Shown here in pieces: positions 6,901 through 11,076 of a stretch of 11,076 nt of DNA. The notes below the pieces were generated by a model that saw nothing but the letters and a program-made list of their open reading frames with translations, had not been told where the DNA came from and did not search any database. This stretch comes from F23-B02 sp963633225 (GTDB lineage Bacteria > Bacillota > Clostridia > Oscillospirales > Oscillospiraceae): contig CAVGXR010000070.1 of assembly GCA_963633225.1 (NCBI GenBank), positions 1-11,076 on the forward strand. Direction: 5' to 3'. The first letter of the stretch is position 1; each line of letters starts with the position of its first letter. The translations under genes and the position numbers were made by a program.

Positions 6901-7435
6901 TGCCGCCGCGCCGCGAGAACTGACCTGCGCCCTCGACCTGCTCGCATTTGCTGTAGCCGCAGCGCACAAGCGCCGCCTCCAGCTCCTCCGGCGGGCACGG
7001 CTCGCCGGGCTTTACCGTAAAAGCGGCTCTGCCGAGCGTATGAGGCGGTATCGTCCGCTGCATGAGCGCGGATACAGTTGCGACCGTAAGCGGGCTTTCG
7101 CCGCATCTGATGGCGTTTAGGGCGTAAATGCGCTTCTGCTCGGCCTCGCGGGATGCAGCCATTGAGGGATAGAATGTGAAGTCACGCGAGTACAGGGTAT
7201 TGACCCGCTGCCCCGTCATGGCTTCGAGGTCGCGTGCAAAGCTCTCCGCCGAGCTGTCGTCGGGGCACACGGCGAACACCGGCAGCTCCAATCGCTCGTA
7301 CAGCGCAGCCGCGAGGTTTACCCTGTGTATGCCCGAAAGCCCCGAAACGAGCGCAGGAAGCCCTCCGCTCTCCATCAGACCAGGGAGGGCGGCGGCTTCT
7401 TTGTTTTCAAATATCTGCTGATTGATTATTTTCAT
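3926..7435 (-). CDS. mfd: Transcription-repair coupling factor Mfd
   Basis: This encodes 1169 residues, close to the usual 1150-1180. Mfd is a DNA translocase that removes RNA polymerase stalled at lesions and recruits UvrA for nucleotide excision repair. The N-terminal UvrB-like region (about 1-480) contains FSRRGGIVDFF and RIEFWGDDIDSM. An RNA-polymerase-interacting CarD-like domain follows (about 500-560; GDLVVHEVHGIGRF and TDTLYVPA). Next is a RecG-type superfamily 2 helicase: Walker A GDVGYGKTE (about 658), DEEQ box (about 755), SATPIPRTLNMAL, motif VI QIRGRVGRS and the TRG region. The C-terminal D7 domain (YIPAEGQRMDIYRRI) begins near residue 1040. All key motifs look intact. The start gives the expected N-terminus (IINQQIFENKE), but no ribosome site precedes it; the promoter lies so close that the message should be nearly leaderless. 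The stop codon falls in the end of repeat R3. Divergent from dnaA. Confidence 0.97.
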   Translation of the reverse strand: MKIINQQIFENKEAAALPGLMESGGLPALVSGLSGIHRVNLAAALYERLELPVFAVCPDDSSAESFARDLEAMTGQRVNTLYSRDFTFYPSMAASREAEQKRIYALNAIRCGESPLTVATVSALMQRTIPPHTLGRAAFTVKPGEPCPPEELEAALVRCGYSKCEQVEGAGQFSRRGGIVDFFSPAYPEPVRIEFWGDDIDSMGFFDIRSQRRTEAVEFCRILPAAESLATLAEGGMGALIQTLSAAADKCSRRKSSQQLSALEQTLRTDIEKLEQGVKLEYADRYLPFLYEKAAGADYIPEEAVVFIDQPPRCADRARGYAKQLGEDVSELVKRGMLATEAQSFRIGWEELTQTLSEHAVYMADAFTVGRYPVEPKTLVSIPAKQLPSYAGSVKTAAEDVSAYLRQGYRVVVLAGDMRRAELLQGFLKDTGIVAYVQETLERLPEEGYCTISVGGMSAGMEYPGIRLAVISDMQLLRVREHRHRASKKAPSDRQRISSYADLRPGDLVVHEVHGIGRFAGIKKMKVDGFEKDYIMIRYAGTDTLYVPATALDMVTKYLGAAEDQNVKLSKMGGAEWTKARTRAKAATKKLAVELIKLYAERARVPGHAFAPDSPWQREFEDNFGYTETDDQLRSIAEIKADMESETPMDRLLCGDVGYGKTEVALRAAMKCILDNRQAAILVPTTVLAQQHYQTAVQRFFGFPITVEVLSRFRTPAQIQKTLEDLKTGKCDLVVGTHRLLQKDVRFKSLGLLIVDEEQRFGVGHKEHIKDMSRGVDVLTLSATPIPRTLNMALSGIRDMSSIDEPPQDRLPVQTFVMEHDWGVICDAIRREIQRGGQVYYLHNRIDNIERTAIKLREMLDNEVSVGVAHGQMDKDMLASVMEDVTEGKIQVLVCTTIIETGIDIPNVNTLIIEDADKMGLAQLHQIRGRVGRSTRRASAYLTFRQDKVLTEVAEKRLEAIREFAEFGSGFKIAMRDLEIRGAGSLLGAEQSGHMCDVGYDMYMKLLSEAVLEERGVKTERRAECSADLAVAANIPESYIPAEGQRMDIYRRIALLRTEEEADDLIDELIDRFGDLPSGVSALINVALLRGEAGRAGISDISQRSGRLIFALRDFDMERISALYARPEYKGALKVEAGSTPCVSLRLRSSTRIVDQARKFIHDYISVLQ

Positions 7436-7444
7436 AGTTACCGT

Positions 7445-7473
7445 ATTATATGCTCTTTCCCCTCCAATTTCAA
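7445..7473 (-). promoter_or_regulatory. Sigma-A-type promoter of mfd, nearly leaderless
   Basis: On the minus strand TTGAAA (7473-7468), a 17-base spacer and a perfect TATAAT (7450-7445) lie just before mfd. Only nine bases separate TATAAT from the ATG at 7435, so transcription should start about 2-4 bases before it. The GGAGGGG in the spacer lies upstream of the predicted start and would not be in the mRNA. Repeat R4 begins four bases beyond the -35. Confidence 0.75.
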
Positions 7474-7476
7474 GGA

Positions 7477-7783
7477 TTTTTAGTGGCGCATTGACGCACC
7501 TACCTATACGGAGAGTGCGGTGTCCCGACCGGAAACACTGAAGAAAATAAGGACGTTTCGCGTTCCGCGAGCCGTTAGCTGTTAGCTGTTAGCCGTTAGC
7601 CAGAGGTATTCGCTCTCCGAGCGAATGAAATTCAAATTCGTGCGCGAAGCGCACACCATACCTATTACCTGTTACTTTTTACTTTTTCACTCGCAGCCGA
7701 CTGGCTGTGCGGCGGATGAGGTGTAATTCAATCCGTGCGGCAGCGCCGCACACTATTAGCTAACCGCTAACCGCTAACCGCTA
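7477..7783. repeat. Mosaic repeat R4 (full core, right terminal repeat missing)
   Basis: The left end reads TTTTTAGTGGCGCATTGACG, then CACCTACCTATACGG. The outer segment with GAAAATAAGGACGTTTCGC comes next, then a forward heptamer array, H4, H3 (loop GAA), H2, H1 (loop AGC) and a reverse heptamer array ending near 7783. This equals the reverse complement of R2 across the core, with about 85-90 percent identity judged by eye. The right outer module and terminal repeat are missing, and the array runs straight into the dnaA promoter region. It lies between the divergent mfd and dnaA promoters. Confidence 0.85.
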
Positions 7784-7805
7784 TCTACTTTATTATAGAT
7801 ATATA

Positions 7806-7834
7806 TTGCAATGAAGTTTTTAATCTGATATAAT
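7806..7834 (+). promoter_or_regulatory. Sigma-A-type promoter of dnaA
   Basis: TTGCAA (7806-7811), a 17-base spacer and a perfect TATAAT (7829-7834) predict a start near 7841 and a leader of about 43 bases. No TTATCCACA-like DnaA box overlaps it, so the usual DnaA self-repression is not visible here. An AT-rich stretch (7784-7805) could act as an UP element. Confidence 0.8.
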
Positions 7835-7883
7835 GTATTAGTTTCAAAAATGGGGTATTTTGCGAAAAAACGAGGGCTATGAT

Positions 7884-9197
7884 ATGGGCGTTAATTCACT
7901 GAACGATATATGGAAGGCAGTGCTGGCCGTGCTGGGCAAGAACCTGACGGACACGGCGATCTCGACTTGGTTCGAGGACTGCGAGCCTGTCGAGATAAAC
8001 GGCTCGACGCTCGTTTTGAAGACAAGCTCCGACTTCAAGCGCGACATTATCGTCAATCGCTTTTCCGAGACGATAAAACGTGCGATGAGCGACATTTTCT
8101 CGACTGAGTTTTCTGTCAAGGTGCTCACCGAGGAGGAGCTCGGCGACTATGAGGAGCGCAAGGACGACAACGATCCCCTGCCCGAGATGGCCGGCTACAC
8201 CTTTGACCGCTTCATCGTCGGAAACTCCAACAAGTTTGCTCACAACGCCGCCGTCGCTGTCGCAAGAAAGCCGGGCAGCGCGTACAATCCGCTGTTTATC
8301 TACGGAAACTCCGGCCTCGGCAAGACGCATCTGCTGCTGGCTATCGGTCAGTACATCCGCGAGAACAACCGCGGCGCGAAGATTGCCTACATAAAGGGCG
8401 ATGAGTTCACAAACCAGCTGCTCAAGTCCATAAAGGAGGGCACCGGCGAGGAGTTTCGCATGAAATACCGCAACGTTGACCTCTTCCTCGTTGACGATAT
8501 CCAGTTCATCGCCGGCAAGCAGGCCACGCAGGAGGAATTTTTCCACACCTTCAACAACATTTATGAGGCCGGACACCAGATAGTCATCACCTCCGACCGT
8601 CCGCCTATCGAGATGAGCCTTCTTGACGACCGTCTCATGAGCCGCTTTCAGGGCGGTCTGATGGCCGATATCCAGCCGCCTGACATTGAAACGCGCATGG
8701 TCATAACCCGCGCCAAAGCAGCGCAACTCGGACTTGTGCTCGATGACGGCGCGGTCGCATATATTGCCGAGACGATCACCTCAAACGTGCGTCAGATAGA
8801 GGGCGTTATAAAGCGCCTGACCGCCTACCGCGAGATACTCGACAGCACCATCGACACCGCCGCCGTCAAGCGCGCAATCAAGGACGTTGTGCGCATCGGC
8901 ACGTTCATACCCTCGCCGCAGCTCATCATCCGCGAGAGCGCACGCTATTTCCAGCTCTCCGAGGAGGATCTCAGAGGTCAGAACCGCAGCAAGGGCACGG
9001 CTACGGCTCGTCAGATATCCATGTACCTCATCCGCACGCTGACTAATCTCCCGCTCAAGGAGATCGGCGCGGAGTACGGCGACAGGAACCACTCCACCGT
9101 CCTGTCCTCCATCCGCAAGGTCGAGGAAATGATAAAAGAGGACCCCATGTATTCCGCCGCCGTCAGAGACATCACCTCCAACATAAATTCTCAATAA
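7884..9197 (+). CDS. dnaA: Chromosomal replication initiator DnaA
   Basis: This encodes 437 residues. The ATG at 7884 is preferred because GAGGG lies seven bases upstream; a TTG at 7860 is in frame but has no ribosome site. DnaA-ATP binds DnaA boxes, opens the origin and loads the helicase. Domain I (about 1-80; NDIWKAVLAVL, TWFEDCEPVEI) mediates self-association and partner binding. Domain II is a short acidic linker (EERKDDNDPLPE). AAA+ domain III begins at YTFDRFIVGNSN, with Walker A GNSGLGKTH (141-149), Walker B LFLVDDIQ (Asp204, Asp205) and LMSRFQGGL. Domain IV starts near RESARYFQLSEEDL and carries the DNA-binding signature as GDRNHSTV. The usual sequence is RDHTTV or RDHSTV, so the base-contacting Asp is Asn402 here. 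The C-terminus is typical. Divergent from mfd, 365 bases before dnaN. Confidence 0.98.
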   Translation: MGVNSLNDIWKAVLAVLGKNLTDTAISTWFEDCEPVEINGSTLVLKTSSDFKRDIIVNRFSETIKRAMSDIFSTEFSVKVLTEEELGDYEERKDDNDPLPEMAGYTFDRFIVGNSNKFAHNAAVAVARKPGSAYNPLFIYGNSGLGKTHLLLAIGQYIRENNRGAKIAYIKGDEFTNQLLKSIKEGTGEEFRMKYRNVDLFLVDDIQFIAGKQATQEEFFHTFNNIYEAGHQIVITSDRPPIEMSLLDDRLMSRFQGGLMADIQPPDIETRMVITRAKAAQLGLVLDDGAVAYIAETITSNVRQIEGVIKRLTAYREILDSTIDTAAVKRAIKDVVRIGTFIPSPQLIIRESARYFQLSEEDLRGQNRSKGTATARQISMYLIRTLTNLPLKEIGAEYGDRNHSTVLSSIRKVEEMIKEDPMYSAAVRDITSNINSQ

Positions 9198-9200
9198 GCA

Positions 9201-9322
9201 GTCAGTTGATAGCAGTTAGCTGTTAGCTATATGTGTGCGGCGCTGCCGCACGGATTTAATTTCATTCGCTCGAAGAGCGAATACCTGCTGCTAACAGCTA
9301 ACAGCTAATGACTAACAGCTAA
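9201..9322. repeat. Mosaic repeat R5 (solo short core) inside the origin gap
   Basis: Only the inner core is present: forward heptamers (AGCAGTTAGCTGTTAGCT), H1 (GTGCGGC, loop GCT, GCCGCAC), H4 (ATTCGCTC, loop GAA, GAGCGAAT) and reverse heptamers to 9322. No outer segment or terminal repeat flanks it. The H1-H4 arrangement matches R3. Stem bases are identical to the other copies while both loops differ. It starts within a few bases of the dnaA stop. Confidence 0.8.
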
Positions 9323-9356
9323 CAAACAATCAACAATCCAATGTTGATTGTTTGTT
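9321..9356. repeat. Long AT-rich perfect hairpin downstream of dnaA
   Basis: AACAAACAATCAACA (9321-9335) and its exact complement (9342-9356) enclose the 6-base loop ATCCAA. The 15-bp stem is AT-rich and lacks a following T-run on either strand, so it is a weak candidate for a dnaA terminator. It may be a structural element of the origin. It overlaps the last bases of the R5 heptamer array. Confidence 0.65.
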
Positions 9357-9562
9357 CGAACCTGTTGAAAACTTTTGTTTCAGATATTGGATGTTGAAAG
9401 CCTTAAAATTATGAACAATTTTTTCAACACGGAAAGCACAGACGCATCAGTCGTTTTTCCGACTTTTCCACAAAAATTTTTTCTACTACTAAGACTACTG
9501 AATTTTAAAAAGATTTATTTATTAATAATCGTAATTTTTTCGTTTTTAACGGGAGGAACGTT
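9357..9562 (+). other. oriC: Presumed oriC unwinding region (dnaA-dnaN gap)
   Basis: Weak DnaA-box-like sites lie at 9363-9371 (TGTTGAAAA), 9392-9400 (TGTTGAAAG) and 9421-9429 (TTTTCAACA, opposite orientation), their starts exactly 29 bases apart. A better box, TTTTCCACA (9464-9472), is followed by a DnaA-trio tract and a very AT-rich stretch (9501-9550) that would melt first. The order box, trios, AT-rich and dnaN matches the Bacillus subtilis origin. No perfect TTATCCACA is present. The dnaN ribosome site GGGAGG (9551-9556) closes the region. Confidence 0.8.
9464..9500 (+). promoter_or_regulatory. DnaA box with adjoining DnaA-trio tract
   Basis: TTTTCCACA (one change from TTATCCACA) is followed after ten A/T bases by CTACTACTAAGACTACTG (9483-9500). 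The complementary strand reads as repeats of 3'-GAT-5', the DnaA-trio on which DnaA filaments assemble on single-stranded DNA in Bacillus subtilis. Five of the six triplets are CTA or CTG; AGA is the exception. The spacing to the box is somewhat longer than I recall for B. subtilis. Confidence 0.75.
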
Positions 9563-10669
9563 ATGAAATTTTCATGTGAGAAACACATTCTTCTGTCCGC
9601 CGTCACAGTCTGCACGAGAGCGGCTGCGGTGAAGAGCCCGATCCCGACGCTCGAGGGTGTACTGCTCGAGGCGGGCGAGAGACTGAGAGTAACGGGCTAC
9701 GACCTCAAAAAGGGCATATACACGACGGTCGAGGCCGACGTTTCAGAGCCTGGCAGCATCGTTCTTGACGCGAAGCTTTTCAGCGAGATGGTGCGCAGAA
9801 TGCCCGACGGCATGGTGACGGTTTCTTCCGATCCCGACAACAGCACAATCGTCAGCTGCGGCAAGTCCGAGTTTGCCTTCAAGGGCATGGACAGCGGCGA
9901 GTACCCCGAGCTTCCGAGCGTTGACGGACTCAAGAGCTACAAAATGAAGCAGGGCGTGCTCAAGGGCATGATAAATCAGACAATGTTTGCCATCAGCGAC
10001 AATGACAGCAGGCCGGTGTACACGGGCTCGCTGTTCGAGGTAGAGGCCGGAGTTCTGACCATGGTCTCGGTTGACGGCTACCGTCTGGCGATACGCCGCG
10101 AGGCGATCGAGGGTTCCGAGGAGCACAACGAGTTCATCGTACCCGGCACTGCGCTTGCGGATATCGAGCGCATCAGCGCCGCCGATTCCGAGGAGGACGT
10201 CAATATATACGTCGGCGCAAACCACGTTTCGTTCACGGTCGGCAGCACCGTTGTCATCAGCCGCCGTCTCGAGGGCGATTTCCTCAACTACCGCAAGGCC
10301 ATGCCCGACACCTTCAGGCTGCACATAAAGGTCGGCAGGAGCGAGCTTCTGAAGGTCGTTGACCGCGTTGCGCTGATAATCGACGAGAAAACCAAGAACC
10401 CCGTGCGCATGACCTTCAATGAAAATTTCATCGACTTCCTGTGCAATACGCCGCTCGGCAAGGCCGAGGACGTGTGCTTTGCCGAGGGTAACGGCGAGGG
10501 GCTGGAGATCGGCTTCAACGGCAAGTACCTCATGGACGCGCTCAAGGCAGCGCCCGCGGATGAGCTCGACCTGTGTCTTAACAGCAACACCTCCCCCTGC
10601 ATCATCGTTCCCTGCGACGGCAGCGATAAGTTCAAATACATGATCCTCCCCATCCGCCTCAGAAAGTAG
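9563..10669 (+). CDS. dnaN: DNA polymerase III beta subunit (sliding clamp)
   Basis: This encodes 368 residues, the normal length. Two copies form a ring that holds DNA polymerase and other partners on DNA. The N-terminus MKFSCEKHILLSAV and the sequence PIPTLEGVLLEAGERLRVTGYDL are diagnostic of clamp domain 1. Further signatures are SGEYPELPSVDG, the domain 2 stretch with VSVDGYRLAIRR and VPGTALADIERI, and the C-terminal MILPIRLRK, which helps form the partner-binding pocket. The start follows GGGAGG with six bases of spacing. The 365-base gap after dnaA holds the presumed unwinding region, so dnaN may be transcribed from dnaA or from its own promoter; none is clear. The stop codon is followed at once by the terminal repeat of R6. 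recF and gyrB, usual downstream partners, are not in the window. Confidence 0.98.
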   Translation: MKFSCEKHILLSAVTVCTRAAAVKSPIPTLEGVLLEAGERLRVTGYDLKKGIYTTVEADVSEPGSIVLDAKLFSEMVRRMPDGMVTVSSDPDNSTIVSCGKSEFAFKGMDSGEYPELPSVDGLKSYKMKQGVLKGMINQTMFAISDNDSRPVYTGSLFEVEAGVLTMVSVDGYRLAIRREAIEGSEEHNEFIVPGTALADIERISAADSEEDVNIYVGANHVSFTVGSTVVISRRLEGDFLNYRKAMPDTFRLHIKVGRSELLKVVDRVALIIDEKTKNPVRMTFNENFIDFLCNTPLGKAEDVCFAEGNGEGLEIGFNGKYLMDALKAAPADELDLCLNSNTSPCIIVPCDGSDKFKYMILPIRLRK

Positions 10670-10869
10670 TTTCAGAGGCGAATTGAGGCTGCTACGGATA
10701 CGGATATCTCTGGTAGCCCGACCGTAAACAATGGCATAAATAAGAACGTTTCGCGTACCGTAGGTGCAATGCAGTGTTGTGGGTTCTTTTATATCGGTTT
10801 CCTGCGCGGCTGCCGGTCGGGACAGCGCAAATAGCGTATCGGTACAATGTGGCTGCGCCTCTGAAAAAA
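10670..10869. repeat. Mosaic repeat R6 (outer module without core)
   Basis: The terminal inverted repeats are TTTCAGAGGCG...GGATACGG (10670-10703) and CGTATCGG...CGCCTCTGAAA. The outermost 11 bases are identical. Inside lie the outer segment AACAATGGCATAAATAAG with AACGTTTCGCGTACCG and the inner inverted pair CCCGACCG/CGGTCGGG. There are no heptamers and none of hairpins H1-H4. It looks like the outer element before, or without, core insertion. It starts on the base after the dnaN stop. A 77-codon minus-strand frame inside it looks like chance. Confidence 0.75.
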
Positions 10870-10989
10870 CTTGCCTGTTCCGCTTGCTGAACCTTCCACC
10901 GCACTGAAACTTTGCCCTTGGACATACATCCGAGCTGTCTTTTTGATATTTAACATAGATATTAGTTCCGACTATGCGGAACAGGCAAG
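10870..10989. repeat. 14-bp inverted repeat pair, further repeat material
   Basis: CTTGCCTGTTCCGC (10870-10883) and its exact complement (10976-10989) face each other across 92 bases, directly abutting R6. GCCTGTTCC recurs at once after the right arm. Beyond it, GCTGCCGGTCGGG (11016-11028) repeats a 13-bp motif of R6 (10809-10821), and a small inverted pair CAAGCA/TGCTTG lies at about 11031-11051. No gene is visible from 10870 to the window end. Confidence 0.6.
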
Positions 10990-11076
10990 CCTGTTCCCTA
11001 CAAGGACTGGCAGTAGCTGCCGGTCGGGCACAAGCAACTACGTCTTGCTTGATCTTAATGCGAAATGCCCGCCACG

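Noticed and set aside
8539..8547. TTTTCCACA DnaA-box match inside dnaA
   Set aside because: It encodes part of the conserved FFHTF stretch of DnaA, so the protein sequence explains it. No other boxes cluster there.
9321..9356. Hairpin as dnaA terminator
   Set aside because: The stem is AT-rich and followed by CGAACCTG rather than a T-run, so termination is doubtful; kept only as a structural repeat.
10692..10925. 77-codon minus-strand frame after dnaN
   Set aside because: It spans repeat R6 and the next inverted repeat, has no ribosome site and no recognisable domain.

Overview
This window covers the replication-origin region of a chromosome from a Gram-positive Clostridia-type bacterium, probably near Oscillospiraceae/Ruminococcaceae. 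That placement is inference. It rests on divergent mfd and dnaA, dnaA-dnaN gene order, strong GGAGG-type ribosome sites, sigma-A-like promoters, a lipoprotein and membrane-anchored HtrA of Firmicute type, and GC-rich genes separated by long AT-rich or repeat-filled gaps.

Left to right: (1) 1-424, remains of an IS3-family (IS150-like) element: a truncated orfA between two direct copies of a 55-bp end sequence, with a second copy starting at the window edge. (2) 496-1209, minus strand, an uncharacterised lipoprotein with its own promoter and terminator. (3) 1210-2204, about 1 kb without a protein gene, holding two repeat elements (R1, R2) around a structured, terminator-ended stretch that may be a small RNA. 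(4) 2205-3572, minus, HtrA/DegP-like serine protease with a PDZ domain. (5) 3926-7435, minus, Mfd transcription-repair coupling factor. (6) 7436-7883, the divergent mfd/dnaA control region, mostly repeat R4, with one good promoter for each gene. (7) 7884-9197, plus, dnaA. (8) 9198-9562, the presumed oriC unwinding region: a repeat core (R5), a long hairpin, weak DnaA boxes, one TTTTCCACA box, a clear DnaA-trio tract and an AT-rich stretch. (9) 9563-10669, plus, dnaN. (10) 10670-11076, repeat R6 and further inverted repeats; no gene seen.

Functionally, dnaA and dnaN start chromosome replication and supply the sliding clamp. Genes left of dnaA run leftward and dnaA/dnaN run rightward, so apart from dnaA itself transcription points away from the origin. 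mfd (repair) and htrA (envelope quality control) are housekeeping neighbours.

The most unusual content is non-coding. A mosaic repeat family fills most of the gaps between genes. An outer module with imperfect terminal inverted repeats ending in a T/A run encloses an inner core of triloop hairpins bounded by opposed arrays of a 7-bp repeat (GTTAGCN). R6 is the outer module without the core, R5 is the core without the outer module, and in R3 the core lies in the opposite orientation relative to the outer module from R1, R2 and R4. This suggests two separable mobile or recombining units. No transposase for them is in the window.
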